Under the pieces are notes generated by a model that ran no database searches, was not told where the DNA came from, and worked only from the letters and a program-made list of their open reading frames with translations. Source: Massilia agrisoli (GTDB lineage Bacteria; Pseudomonadota; Gammaproteobacteria; Burkholderiales; Burkholderiaceae_D). From it: a stretch of 64,000 bases of DNA. Location of the stretch: contig NZ_JAJHPV010000014.1 in NCBI RefSeq assembly GCF_020831365.1, forward strand, positions 372,001 through 436,000, written 5' to 3'. Position numbers and translations under genes: made by a program. Of this stretch, positions 1-8,502 are shown in pieces; position 1 is the first letter of the stretch; each line of letters opens with the position of its first letter.

Positions 1-33
1 TACCAAAGTAGCGCCAAAAGTATTATCGAAAGA

Positions 34-62
34 TGCCAAAACGCATTAAAAATGCATTGGCA
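34..62. repeat. Imperfect hairpin upstream of the acyl-CoA dehydrogenase gene
   Basis: The left edge of the window (1-271) holds no credible gene. Within it TGCCAA (34-39) and TTGGCA (57-62) form a dyad with a shorter inner GCAT/ATGC pair around an A/T-rich centre. It could be a weak terminator-like hairpin of a gene to the left or an operator for the gene to the right; nothing in the sequence decides between these. Confidence 0.25.
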
Positions 63-271
63 AGCTATTGATTTCGTTAAATTTGACTTCGGTCAGCCTT
101 TTTTGCGTTTGTTCCGGGGCTGCGGCTGCCCTCGCGGGCCGGCCTGCCGCTTGCTTCCCGGTGGTGTTTGCGCTAGCCTCCGCAGGCGGGCGGACCTGGC
201 TTTGTATATTAAATGGCAACGCCGTTCGACGCCATCGATGAATGAAAAATTAACCCGAAGAGACCGGCCCA

Positions 272-1948
272 ATGAGCGAGTTCGACACCCACGAGGTATT
301 CAACCAGGCACCGCCTTTCGAAAATGTGAACCTGTTCGCCTGCGATCCTGCGCTGATGGAAGCGCTCGCGCGCGAAGGCGCGGGATGGGCAGCGGATGGG
401 CTGCGCGAGCTGGGCGCCAGGCTCGGCGCCGCGGAAACGCTTGACCTGGCGCGCCAGGCCAATGTCAACGCGCCGCGCCTGTTGAACTTCGACCGCGGCG
501 GGCGCCGTATCGACGAAGTCGAATTCCACCCGGCCTGGCACAAGCTGATGTCGATGCTGATCGAGGCGGGGGCGCACGCGTCGCCATGGGATTCGGGGCG
601 CCGGGGCGCGCAGGTCGCGCGCGCCGCCCAGTACCTGCTGTTCGGGCAGGTCGAAAATGGCAGCCAGTGCCCGGTCACGATGACCTATGCGTCCGTTCCG
701 GCGCTGCGCCAGGCCGGCCCGATCGCCGACAAGTGGCTGCCGAAGATCCTGTCGCGCCAGTACGATCCGCGCTCGCTGCCGGTCGGGCAAAAGACCGGCG
801 CGCTGGTCGGAATGGGGATGACCGAAAAGCAGGGCGGCACCGACGTGCGCGCCAATACCACCCGCGCCGAACCGATGGACGCCGCCGCGGCGCGCGAGCG
901 CTTTGGCGCCGAAGGCGAGGGCGCATGGCGCATCGTCGGGCACAAATGGTTTTTCTCGGCGCCGCAGTCGGACGCCCACCTGGTGCTGGCGCAGACCGGC
1001 GCCGAAGGCAGCGCCGGGTTGTCGTGCTTCTTCGTGCCGCGCTTCCTGCCCGACGGCAGCCGCAACGAGATCCGCGTGCAGCGCCTGAAGGACAAGCTGG
1101 GCAACCGCTCGAACGCTTCATCGGAAGTCGAATTTGCCGGCGCCACCGGCTGGCTGGTGGGGAAGGTCGGCCGCGGCATCCCGACCATCCTCGAGATGGG
1201 CAGCCACACGCGGCTGGACTGCGTGGTCGGCAGCGCCGGCATCATGCGCGCCGCTCTGACCCACGCGCTGCACCACGCGCGCGGACGGGAAGCGTTCGGC
1301 CGCAAGCTCGCCCAGCAGCCCTTGATGCAAAACGTGCTGGCCGACCTGGCGCTGGAATCGGAAGCGGCAACCGCCTTCGCGCTGCGGCTGGCGCGCTGCT
1401 TCGACGAGGCAGCCGACCCGGCGCAGGCGCTGCTGGGCCGCATACTGACCCCGGCCGGCAAATACTGGATCTGCAAGCGCGGGCCGGGCTTCGGCGCCGA
1501 AGCGATGGAGGTCATCGGCGGCAACGGCTATGTGGAGGACGGCCCGCTGGCGCGGCTGTACCGCGAATTCCCGGTCAACTCGATCTGGGAAGGCTCGGGC
1601 AATGTGATGTGCCTGGACGTGCTGCGCGCCTTCGGCAAAGCGCCTGAGACCCGCGATGCGCTGGCAGCGGAACTGGCGCTCGCCGGCGCCGGCAACGCGG
1701 CCTTCAATGCCTACAGCGCAAAGCTGCTGGACGACCTTGCGCAGCCGCAGGACGAGTACGGCGCACGCCGGCTGGCGGAAAGGATCGTGGTCGCGGTGCA
1801 GGCTGCGCTGCTGCTGCGCCACGCACCTGCCTTCGTGGGCGAGGCGTTCGCGCAGTCGCGCCTGGCGCAGGACGTCGGCGGCGCCTACGGACGCCTGCCT
1901 GCCGGCATCGATTGCGACGCGATCCTGGCGCGCGCGCTGGCCGCCTGA
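272..1948 (+). CDS. AidB-type acyl-CoA dehydrogenase
   Basis: 558 residues, close to E. coli AidB (541) and longer than ordinary acyl-CoA dehydrogenases (about 380). The N-terminal part (FNQAPPFENVNLFACD, then a KLMSMLIEAGAH region) is the extra alpha-helical domain typical of the AidB branch. The FAD/acyl-CoA core follows, with MGMTEKQGGTDVRANTT around residues 190-205 and MEVIGGNGYVEDG near residue 410; EGSGNVMCLDVLRA closes the core. AidB proteins bind FAD and DNA and are linked to the alkylation response in E. coli, but many relatives may be isovaleryl-CoA-type dehydrogenases. The substrate cannot be read from sequence. The start follows a GAAGAGA ribosome-binding site. The gene appears monocistronic. 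Confidence 0.85.
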   Translation: MSEFDTHEVFNQAPPFENVNLFACDPALMEALAREGAGWAADGLRELGARLGAAETLDLARQANVNAPRLLNFDRGGRRIDEVEFHPAWHKLMSMLIEAGAHASPWDSGRRGAQVARAAQYLLFGQVENGSQCPVTMTYASVPALRQAGPIADKWLPKILSRQYDPRSLPVGQKTGALVGMGMTEKQGGTDVRANTTRAEPMDAAAARERFGAEGEGAWRIVGHKWFFSAPQSDAHLVLAQTGAEGSAGLSCFFVPRFLPDGSRNEIRVQRLKDKLGNRSNASSEVEFAGATGWLVGKVGRGIPTILEMGSHTRLDCVVGSAGIMRAALTHALHHARGREAFGRKLAQQPLMQNVLADLALESEAATAFALRLARCFDEAADPAQALLGRILTPAGKYWICKRGPGFGAEAMEVIGGNGYVEDGPLARLYREFPVNSIWEGSGNVMCLDVLRAFGKAPETRDALAAELALAGAGNAAFNAYSAKLLDDLAQPQDEYGARRLAERIVVAVQAALLLRHAPAFVGEAFAQSRLAQDVGGAYGRLPAGIDCDAILARALAA

Positions 1949-2064
1949 GCCATGCGCGATCGGAGGCCGCGGCGGCCTCGTCCAGCTCATATTGACGGAT
2001 TTGCATCATTTAACGTGACCATTGGACATTTATTTGCCAAAATGAGGACAAACAAGGCCTTGGC

Positions 2065-2073
2065 TGGGATAAT
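2065..2073 (+). promoter_or_regulatory. Candidate extended -10 element for upp
   Basis: TGG followed by GATAAT (2068-2073) matches an extended -10 element. No good -35 hexamer sits at the right distance. Transcription would start near 2080, giving a short leader before upp at 2101. Confidence 0.35.
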
Positions 2074-2100
2074 GGCGAAATAGCCTCAATTAAACGATCA

Positions 2101-2763
2101 ATGAACAATACAATGAAACAAGATCCGCGCTTTCCCAACCTGTTTATCCTGAATCACCCGCTGATCCAGCATAAATTGAGCCACATGCGTGAGCGCGACA
2201 CGTCCACGCGCACCTTCCGCGAACTGCTCAAGGAAATCACGCTGCTGATGGGTTACGAAATCACCCGTGAGCTGCCGCTGACCACCCGCAAGATCGAAAC
2301 CCCGCTGGTCACCATCGACGCCCCCGTCATCGCCGGCAAGAAGCTGGCGATCGTGCCGATCCTGCGCGCAGGCATCGGCATGAGCGACGGCCTGCTCGAA
2401 CTGGTGCCATCGGCGCGGGTTGGCCACGTCGGCGTGTTCCGCGACCCGGACACCCACATGCCGGTCGAATACCTGGTGCGCCTGCCGGATACCAGCGACC
2501 GCATTTTCATCCTGTGCGACCCGATGGTCGCGACCGGCAACTCGGCCGTGCACGCGGTCGACGTACTGAAAAAGCGCGGCGTCAGCGACGAGCAGATCAT
2601 TTTCCTGGCCCTGGTGGCCGCGCCGGAAGGCGTCGAGGTGTTCCAGAAGTCGCACCCGAACGTCAAGCTGTATGTCGCCTCGCTCGACTCGCACCTGAAC
2701 GACCATGCCTACATCGTGCCTGGCCTGGGCGACGCCGGCGACCGTATCTTCGGCACCAAGTAA
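2101..2763 (+). CDS. upp: Uracil phosphoribosyltransferase
   Basis: Salvages uracil: uracil plus PRPP gives UMP plus pyrophosphate, in the cytoplasm. The predicted 220 residues carry [16 protein letters not shown] at the N-terminus and the PRPP-binding loop [13 protein letters not shown] at about residues 138-150. [17 protein letters not shown] is the family's uracil-binding C-terminus. The family is usually 208-210 residues, so the second ATG at 2113 (216 residues) is an equally reasonable start; neither has a strong ribosome-binding site. The next gene begins only 5 bases after the stop and is probably co-transcribed. Confidence 0.96.
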   Translation: MNNTMKQDPRFPNLFILNHPLIQHKLSHMRERDTSTRTFRELLKEITLLMGYEITRELPLTTRKIETPLVTIDAPVIAGKKLAIVPILRAGIGMSDGLLELVPSARVGHVGVFRDPDTHMPVEYLVRLPDTSDRIFILCDPMVATGNSAVHAVDVLKKRGVSDEQIIFLALVAAPEGVEVFQKSHPNVKLYVASLDSHLNDHAYIVPGLGDAGDRIFGTK

Positions 2764-2768
2764 GCCCC

Positions 2769-3128
2769 ATGGCTACGCTGATCGACCAGGATTTCTTCGC
2801 CAGGCTCAACGCGCTCAATGACAAGTTCGCCGCCAGCGTGCCGAGCACGATGGCGCGCTTGCGCGACGCACGCATGCGCTTCGAGCCGCATGCGCCTGAC
2901 AATGCGCTGGTCGCCGAGCTGCACCAGATGCTGCACACCATTGCCGGGTCCGCAGCCACCTTCGGTTTCCGCGTGCTCGGCCAGCAGGCGCGCCAGCTGG
3001 AACAGCGCCTGCGCGTGCTGATGGCATTTGAAACCGTGTCGCCACCGGATTGGGAAAACTGGATGGCGGGACTGGATGAATATGTGGCCTGGGCCGAAGT
3101 CAATCCAAAAGCCGATCAATACCCCTGA
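2769..3128 (+). CDS. Orphan Hpt-domain phosphotransfer protein
   Basis: 119 residues, essentially a single histidine phosphotransfer (Hpt) domain. The phosphoacceptor is probably His56 in LHTIAGSAATFGF, which matches the family pattern HxxxGSS/A. The rest is predicted helical. Hpt proteins relay phosphate between a hybrid sensor kinase and a response regulator, but neither partner is nearby. It starts 5 bases after upp, so the two are probably co-transcribed, although no functional link is known. There is no signal peptide or membrane segment. Partner and pathway are unknown. Confidence 0.75.
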   Translation: MATLIDQDFFARLNALNDKFAASVPSTMARLRDARMRFEPHAPDNALVAELHQMLHTIAGSAATFGFRVLGQQARQLEQRLRVLMAFETVSPPDWENWMAGLDEYVAWAEVNPKADQYP

Positions 3129-3463
3129 AGCCCCGATCAAGCGAGCTGGTCAATTGTGCGACGCAATTACAAAATGCAAGTTATCTTGCGATGGTCGTTT
3201 GATATAACGCAAACTTGTACCGCTTCGATGCCCTATATTCACCGTACTGCCGCAGTGAACACGGGCGCTAAAGAGTTGACGCACTGAATTATTTCTACCG
3301 TCAGCATTTTATTTTGTGCGGGACGTGCTTTTTGTGTTTTATTCGGTATAATACGGGATCGTTGGATTCGAGGTAGTAGTGCAGTTTGTCTGTCATTTCT
3401 TACTTGGTTCTTCAAACGATCGAAAACGGACGCAAGTCCACTTAACTGAAATAGGAAATTGTA
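3129..3463 (+). promoter_or_regulatory. Gene-free leader region of the cold-shock gene
   Basis: 335 bases with no plausible gene. The clearest element is a TATAAT -10 hexamer at 3347-3352 preceded by a poor -35. Transcription would start near 3359 and leave a leader of about 105 bases, which fits the long structured leaders usual for cspA-type genes. An AGGAAA ribosome-binding site lies about 9 bases before the ATG at 3464. A weaker promoter-like pair, TTATCT (3181) and TATAAC (3203), lies further upstream. Confidence 0.5.
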
Positions 3464-3667
3464 ATGGCAACTGGCATCGTAAAATGGTTCAATGATTCGA
3501 AGGGCTTCGGCTTCATCACCCCTGATGAAGGCGGCGAAGATCTGTTCGCTCACTTCTCGGCTATCCAGTCGGCAGGCTTCAAGTCCCTGCAAGAGAACCA
3601 GCGCGTCTCTTTCGAAGTAACCGCAGGCCCTAAGGGCAAGCAAGCTTCGAACATTCAGCCTATCTAA
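3464..3667 (+). CDS. CspA-family cold-shock protein
   Basis: 67 residues, the standard length for a single cold-shock domain. RNA-binding motifs RNP1 (KGFGFI, residues 14-19) and RNP2 (DLFAHF, about residues 27-32) are intact, as are the conserved start [10 protein letters not shown] and end [10 protein letters not shown]. These proteins bind single-stranded RNA/DNA and melt RNA structure during cold shock or in stationary phase. Which paralogue this is, and whether it is cold-induced, cannot be told from sequence alone; the long leader suggests post-transcriptional control. A rho-independent terminator follows directly, so the gene is monocistronic. Confidence 0.96.
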   Translation: MATGIVKWFNDSKGFGFITPDEGGEDLFAHFSAIQSAGFKSLQENQRVSFEVTAGPKGKQASNIQPI

Positions 3668-3682
3668 TAGCTGAATCCAAAT

Positions 3683-3712
3683 AAAAATCCTCGGTTTCCG
3701 GGGATTTTTTTT
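3683..3712 (+). terminator. Rho-independent terminator after the cold-shock gene
   Basis: AAAATCCTCGG pairs with CCGGGGATTTT around a TTT loop (one G-T wobble), followed by a run of eight T. The run of A before the stem lets it also serve the minus-strand LysR gene ending at 3763. Confidence 0.9.
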
Positions 3713-3762
3713 CGCCCCTGCTGTTCAGCCGGGGTAGACGAAGGGCCGGATCATTCCGGCCC

Positions 3763-4668
3763 TTATCGTTTGCGCCAGTAATCCTTGCCCGAATACGTGT
3801 GCCGCAGAAAATCGACGAAGGCGCGGATGCGCAGCGGCAGGTGGCGGCGCTGCGCGAACATCGCGTAGATATCGTTGCCGGGGGCCGCAAACTGGTCCAG
3901 CACCGTGCGCAGCCGTCCCGCTTCGATATCGCTGCCCACTTCCCACATCGAGCGCCACGCCAGGCCCTTGCCCGACAAGGCCCAGTCATGCAGCACGGCG
4001 CCGTCATTGCACACCATGTTACCCGCGACCTTGATCGTCACGATCTTGCCGTTCTCGCTGAAGGCCCAGCCACGCTGGCTGCCTTCGCTGCTGATCGCCA
4101 GGCAGTTGTGCCTGGCCAGGTCGGCCAGGGTGCGCGGCGTGCCCTTGCGCCGCAGGTAGGCGGGCGAGGCGACCAGCACGCGCTGGTTGTCGACCAGCTT
4201 CACGCCGACCAGGCTGGAGTCGGACAGGCTGGCAATGCGGATCGCCACGTCAACCCCTTCGCCGACGACATCGACGATGCGGTCGGTCAGGTTAAGGTTG
4301 ACGGTCACGTCGCGGTGCTCGGCCAGGAAGGAGGGCAGCAAGGGCGCCACGTGCTGGCGGCCGAAGCCGGCCGGCGCCGACACCAGCAGGTGCCCGCTGG
4401 CCTTGGCGCTGCGTTCGGCGACGGCCGACTCGGCTTCCTCCAGTTCGCTCAGGATGCGCTGGCAATCTTCCAGGAAGGCCGCGCCTTCGTTGGTCAGCAC
4501 CAGCCTGCGCGTGGTGCGCTGGAGCAGCTTGACGCCCAGCCGGGTTTCAAGCGCATCGAGGCGGCGCCCGATCATGGCGGGGGCGATGCCTTCCGCGCGC
4601 GCGGCGGCGGACAAGCTGCCGCGGGCGACAACTTCGACGAAGGTGGAGATCTGGCGGAACTGGCCCAT
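3763..4668 (-). CDS. LysR-family transcriptional regulator
   Basis: 301 residues from the ATG at 4668, which has GAGGAAA about 7 bases upstream; an in-frame start further out lacks this. The N-terminal winged helix-turn-helix spans about residues 5-60 (GSLSAAARAEGIAPAMIGRRL), followed by the linker helix and the periplasmic-binding-protein-like effector domain (about 90-295). It is divergent from aceB and shares a 137-base promoter region holding a clean LysR-type dyad at 4683-4705. Autoregulation and control of aceB are the obvious proposals; the effector is unknown. Confidence 0.92.
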   Translation of the reverse strand: MGQFRQISTFVEVVARGSLSAAARAEGIAPAMIGRRLDALETRLGVKLLQRTTRRLVLTNEGAAFLEDCQRILSELEEAESAVAERSAKASGHLLVSAPAGFGRQHVAPLLPSFLAEHRDVTVNLNLTDRIVDVVGEGVDVAIRIASLSDSSLVGVKLVDNQRVLVASPAYLRRKGTPRTLADLARHNCLAISSEGSQRGWAFSENGKIVTIKVAGNMVCNDGAVLHDWALSGKGLAWRSMWEVGSDIEAGRLRTVLDQFAAPGNDIYAMFAQRRHLPLRIRAFVDFLRHTYSGKDYWRKR

Positions 4669-4682
4669 GCGTGTTTCCTCGT

Positions 4683-4705
4683 ATCTGTGACAAAAACGCA
4701 CAGAT
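4683..4705. promoter_or_regulatory. LysR-type operator between the LysR gene and aceB
   Basis: ATCTGTG (4683-4689) and CACAGAT (4699-4705) form a perfect 7-base dyad with a 9-base spacer. T4688 and A4700 give the T-N11-A core that LysR proteins recognise. It sits 15 bases upstream of the LysR start and about 40 bases upstream of the aceB -10. Confidence 0.6.
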
Positions 4706-4744
4706 GAATGTATTAATTGTCTCGTTTAGCTACCAGATAGTGAA

Positions 4745-4750
4745 TATACT
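4745..4750 (+). promoter_or_regulatory. Candidate -10 element for aceB
   Basis: TATACT lies 55 bases before the aceB start. The hexamer 17 bases upstream (TCGTTT) is a poor -35, as expected for a promoter needing an activator such as the divergent LysR protein. Confidence 0.4.
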
Positions 4751-4805
4751 TTAACTTAACTGAAACGCCCAGCATCCCACCTTCACTCTACAGGAGCAGC
4801 AGCCC

Positions 4806-6395
4806 ATGAGCATCACGACCCCCGCCGGCATGGAAATTACCGCCGAGATCAAGCCCGGTTACGAACAGATCCTGACGCCGGAGGCGCTTGCGCTGGTGGC
4901 GAAGCTGACGCGCGAGTTCGAGCCGCGCCGCCAGCAGTTGCTTGCCGCGCGGGTCGAGCGCGCCGCGCGCCTGGATGCCGGCGAACGCCCTGATTTCCTG
5001 GCCGAGACCGCACACATCCGCGCCGGCGACTGGAAGATCGCGCCGATCCCAAAGGCCCTTGAATGCCGCCGCGTCGAAATCACCGGCCCGGTCGAACGCA
5101 AGATGGTCATCAACGCGCTGAACTCCGGCGCCGACAGCTACATGACCGACTTCGAAGATTCGAACACGCCGAACTGGGATAACCAGATCACCGGCCAGCT
5201 CAACATGCGCGACGCGGTGCGCGGCACCATCTCGCTGGAGCAGAACGGCAAGTCGTACAAGCTGAACGAGAAGGTCGCGACCCTGGTCGTGCGCCCGCGC
5301 GGCTGGCACCTGGACGAGAAGCACGTGCTGGTCGACGGCAAGCGCGTGTCAGGCGGCATCTTCGACTTCGCATTGTTCATGGTCCACAACGCCAAGGAAC
5401 AGCTGGCGCGCGGCGCGGGTCCGTATTTTTACCTGCCGAAAATGGAATCGCACCTCGAAGCTCGCCTGTGGAACGACATCTTCGTGATGACGCAAAACGA
5501 GCTGGGCCTGCCGCAAGGGACGATCAAGGCAACCGTGCTGATCGAAACCATCCTGGCCGCGTTCGAAATGGACGAAATCCTGTACGAACTGCGCGAGCAC
5601 AGCTCCGGCCTGAATGCCGGCCGCTGGGATTACATCTTCTCGTGCATCAAGAAGTTCAAGCTGGATAAAAATTTCTGTCTCGCGGACCGTCCGAAGGTCA
5701 CGATGACGGCGCCATTCATGCGTGCCTACGCCTTGCTGCTGCTCAAGACCTGCCACAAGCGCGGCGCACCGGCGATTGGCGGCATGTCCGCCCTGATCCC
5801 GATCAAGAACGACCCGGAGAAGAACGACGTGGCGATGGGCGGCGTGCGCAGCGACAAGGCGCGCGATGCGACCGACGGCTACGACGGCGGCTGGGTCGCC
5901 CACCCGGGCCTGGTCGACCTCGCGATGACCGAGTTTAAGAAGGTACTTGGCGACAAGCCGAACCAGATCGAGAAGCAGCGCCCGGACGTCGAAGTCACCG
6001 CCAACGAACTGCTCGACTTCAAGCCGGAAGCGCCGATTACCGAAGCGGGCCTGCGTTACAACATCAACGTCGGCATCCATTACCTCGGCAGCTGGCTGAC
6101 GGGCAACGGCTGCGTGCCGATCCATAACCTGATGGAAGATGCGGCGACTGCTGAGATCAGCCGCTCGCAGGTATGGCAGTGGATTCGTTCGCCGAAGGGC
6201 GTGCTGGAAGACGGCCGCAAGGTGACCGCCGAGATGGTGCGCGCGATGATCCCGGAAGAGCTGGCCAAAGTGAAGGACGTCGCGCCGAACGGCTCGGACC
6301 CAAGCTATGCGCGTGCGGCCGAAATCTTCGAGGAAATGTCGACGTCGGAATCGTTTGCCGAGTTCCTGACCCTGCCGCTGTACGAAGAGATCTGA
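4806..6395 (+). CDS. aceB: Malate synthase A
   Basis: Condenses glyoxylate and acetyl-CoA to malate, the second step of the glyoxylate bypass. 529 residues, matching the short isoform A (about 530) rather than GlcB (about 720). The family signature is present as REHSSGLNAGRWDYIFS near residue 262. The C-terminal acetyl-CoA/catalytic segment NLMEDAATAEISRSQVWQW (about residue 440) holds the conserved acidic residue. The start has AGGAG ten bases upstream. Isocitrate lyase is not in the window, so the bypass is split here. The divergent LysR gene probably regulates it. Confidence 0.97.
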   Translation: MSITTPAGMEITAEIKPGYEQILTPEALALVAKLTREFEPRRQQLLAARVERAARLDAGERPDFLAETAHIRAGDWKIAPIPKALECRRVEITGPVERKMVINALNSGADSYMTDFEDSNTPNWDNQITGQLNMRDAVRGTISLEQNGKSYKLNEKVATLVVRPRGWHLDEKHVLVDGKRVSGGIFDFALFMVHNAKEQLARGAGPYFYLPKMESHLEARLWNDIFVMTQNELGLPQGTIKATVLIETILAAFEMDEILYELREHSSGLNAGRWDYIFSCIKKFKLDKNFCLADRPKVTMTAPFMRAYALLLLKTCHKRGAPAIGGMSALIPIKNDPEKNDVAMGGVRSDKARDATDGYDGGWVAHPGLVDLAMTEFKKVLGDKPNQIEKQRPDVEVTANELLDFKPEAPITEAGLRYNINVGIHYLGSWLTGNGCVPIHNLMEDAATAEISRSQVWQWIRSPKGVLEDGRKVTAEMVRAMIPEELAKVKDVAPNGSDPSYARAAEIFEEMSTSESFAEFLTLPLYEEI

Positions 6396-6404
6396 CCGCG
6401 TCGT

Positions 6405-7205
6405 TCAGAACGTATTTTTCCACTCCCGAAGCGCGGCGAATGCTTGTACAGGCGCCGCGCCTTCAGCCAGCCTGCCTTGCTCCACCAGCGTGCCGATAAT
6501 TTCCGGCTCGCGATAGCGGAGGAAGGGGTTGGTTGCCTTCTCCAGCGCAATCGTCGACGGCACCGTCGGCTGGTTGCGCTCCCGCTTCGCAGTCTCCGCG
6601 CCAACCCGTTTCGCCAGCTCGGCATTGCCAGGCTCGACCGCCTGTGCAAACCGGAGGTTGGCGAGCGTATATTCATGCGCGCAAAACACCTGGGTATCAT
6701 CGGGCAATGCCGCCAGTTTGGCGAGCGAATCGGCCATCTGCGCCGGCGTACCCTCGAACACGCGGCCGCAGCCGCCGGCGAACAAGGTGTCGCCGCAGAA
6801 CAGCCAGTGCGCGCCTGGCGTCTCGCGCACGTAGGCGATATGTCCCAGCGTGTGGCCAGGCACCTCCAGCACCCGTAATGCCAGTTCGAGTCCGCGCAGG
6901 CGGATGCTGTCGCCCTCGGCAAGCGGATGCGTCACGAGGGAAATGCCGTCATTGCGGGGGGCGAAAACGGGCACGCTCGCATGCTCCAACAGTTGTTGCA
7001 CTCCACCAATGTGGTCAGCATGGTGATGGGTGAGTAAAATGGCAGTCAGGGCGAGCTGATTTTCCGCCAGGGCAGCAAGGACGGGCCTGGCATCGCCTGG
7101 ATCGACGACCGCGGCGTTGGCCCCGTCATGAATCAGCCAGAGATAGTTATCTTTAAAGGCGGGGATGGCAAGCACGGTCAAATCGCTGCGCGGAATAGAC
7201 GTCAT
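6405..7205 (-). CDS. gloB: Hydroxyacylglutathione hydrolase (glyoxalase II)
   Basis: Hydrolyses S-lactoylglutathione to D-lactate and glutathione, ending methylglyoxal detoxification. 266 residues from the ATG at 7205. The metallo-beta-lactamase motif THHHADH (residues 59-65) supplies both metal sites, with further ligands in VPGHTLGHI and [18 protein letters not shown]. The C-terminal substrate-binding part ([24 protein letters not shown]) is characteristic of glyoxalase II. It is divergent from the methyltransferase gene, with only 27 bases between start codons. The gloB / yafS / rnhA / dnaQ neighbourhood matches E. coli. Confidence 0.97.
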   Translation of the reverse strand: MTSIPRSDLTVLAIPAFKDNYLWLIHDGANAAVVDPGDARPVLAALAENQLALTAILLTHHHADHIGGVQQLLEHASVPVFAPRNDGISLVTHPLAEGDSIRLRGLELALRVLEVPGHTLGHIAYVRETPGAHWLFCGDTLFAGGCGRVFEGTPAQMADSLAKLAALPDDTQVFCAHEYTLANLRFAQAVEPGNAELAKRVGAETAKRERNQPTVPSTIALEKATNPFLRYREPEIIGTLVEQGRLAEGAAPVQAFAALREWKNTF

Positions 7206-7232
7206 AGTGTTGGTTTTGACAAAAGGGTAGGC

Positions 7233-8006
7233 ATGGATAGCGCGGCATCCGAAAAATCCATTATAGCGCTCGACGGCTGGCTGAAATCGCCCGCCGGCAT
7301 TTACGTGCGCCAGTGGGAACAGGCATGCCTGGACGAGCTGACCGCCGATATTTTCGGCTACAACGCGGTGCAGGTAGGCTTGCCGCAAATCGATGCGCTG
7401 GCCGCGAACCGCATGCCCAACAAATGGCAGGCGGCCACCCGCATGTCGAAGATCGATGAACTTGCGCTGGCGGCTGGCAACAAGCAGATTGCGGTCGCGC
7501 TTGATTTCGCCGAGCTGCCGTTCGCCTCGCAAAGCCTCGACCTGGTGGTGCTGCCCCACGTGCTGGAGTTTGCGGCCGAGCCGCACCAGGTGCTGCGCGA
7601 GGTCGAGCGCGTGCTGATCCCTGAAGGGCAGGTGATTATCTGCGGCTTCAACCCGGCCAGCCTGTGGGGACTTCGCCAAAGCGTGCGCCGCATCACGCGC
7701 AGCCCTTATCTGCCTGTCGCCGGGGAATTCATTTCTATGCCCCGGATGAAAGACTGGTTAAAATTGTTGAATCTTGGCGTAACGCGCAGCCATTTTGGCT
7801 GTTACGCGCCGCCTTGCCGGACCACCCAATGGCTCAACCGCTTTGCCTTCATGGAGAATGCCGGCAAGCGATGGTGGCCTTACCTGGGTGCGGTGTACAT
7901 GGTGCACGCAGTCAAGCGGGTCAAAGGCATGACCCTGATCGGGCCGGCATGGAGCAAAAAATCGGCATCGGCGCCACAGGCCGTGCCCGCAACCAATAGA
8001 AAGTAG
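7233..8006 (+). CDS. YafS-like SAM-dependent methyltransferase family protein
   Basis: 257 residues from the ATG at 7233. The C-terminal half of a class I methyltransferase fold is clear: [20 protein letters not shown] (about residues 90-110), then [19 protein letters not shown]. The glycine-rich SAM-binding motif I (GxGxG) is not visible. Position between gloB and rnhA matches E. coli yafS, whose substrate is unknown to me. rnhA follows after 8 bases, so the two are probably co-transcribed. A methyltransferase role is inferred from fold only and may not hold. Confidence 0.8.
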   Translation: MDSAASEKSIIALDGWLKSPAGIYVRQWEQACLDELTADIFGYNAVQVGLPQIDALAANRMPNKWQAATRMSKIDELALAAGNKQIAVALDFAELPFASQSLDLVVLPHVLEFAAEPHQVLREVERVLIPEGQVIICGFNPASLWGLRQSVRRITRSPYLPVAGEFISMPRMKDWLKLLNLGVTRSHFGCYAPPCRTTQWLNRFAFMENAGKRWWPYLGAVYMVHAVKRVKGMTLIGPAWSKKSASAPQAVPATNRK

Positions 8007-8014
8007 ACAGCTGG

Positions 8015-8452
8015 ATGAGCAAGGTAGAAATTTTTACGGACGGCGCTTGCAAGGGCAACCCAGGCACTGGCGGCTGGGGCGCATTGCTGGTCGCAGACGG
8101 CCACGAGAAGGAAATCTTCGGTGGCGAACTCAACACCACGAACAACCGCATGGAATTGCGCGCAGTGATCGAAGCGCTGGGCGCGCTGAACCGTCCGTGC
8201 GAGGTGGTGCTGCATACCGACAGCCAGTACGTGCAGAAGGGCATTTCGGAGTGGATCCACGGCTGGAAGGCGCGCGGCTGGAAGACCTCGGCCAAGGAAC
8301 CGGTGAAAAACGAAGACCTCTGGAAGGCCCTCGACCTGGCCCAGCAGCAGCACAAAGTCGACTGGCGCTGGGTGCGCGGCCACAACGGCCATCCTGGCAA
8401 CGAGCGGGCCGACGTGCTGGCCAATCGCGGCGTCGAAACGGTCCGCCGCTGA
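8015..8452 (+). CDS. rnhA: Ribonuclease HI
   Basis: Degrades the RNA strand of RNA-DNA hybrids (R-loops, replication primers). 145 residues, near the 155 of E. coli. Catalytic acids are present: Asp9 in [12 protein letters not shown], Glu47 in [13 protein letters not shown], Asp69 in LHTDSQYV, and the last Asp in [15 protein letters not shown]. The basic handle region [13 protein letters not shown] is also intact. It lies 8 bases after the yafS-like gene and 50 bases before dnaQ on the same strand; in E. coli rnhA and dnaQ are divergent. Confidence 0.97.
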   Translation: MSKVEIFTDGACKGNPGTGGWGALLVADGHEKEIFGGELNTTNNRMELRAVIEALGALNRPCEVVLHTDSQYVQKGISEWIHGWKARGWKTSAKEPVKNEDLWKALDLAQQQHKVDWRWVRGHNGHPGNERADVLANRGVETVRR

Positions 8453-8463
8453 CCGCCGGCTGC

Positions 8464-8469
8464 TATACT
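8464..8469 (+). promoter_or_regulatory. Candidate -10 element for dnaQ
   Basis: TATACT lies 33 bases before the dnaQ start, in the short gap after rnhA. No clear -35 is seen, so dnaQ may be read partly from upstream. Confidence 0.3.
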
Positions 8470-8502
8470 GCGGGCACTTGTTTCACCACATCACTAAATT
8501 CC

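Noticed and set aside
3239-3643. Minus-strand frame of 134 codons over the cold-shock leader and gene
   Set aside because: It overlaps the conserved cold-shock coding sequence and has no ribosome-binding site or family resemblance.
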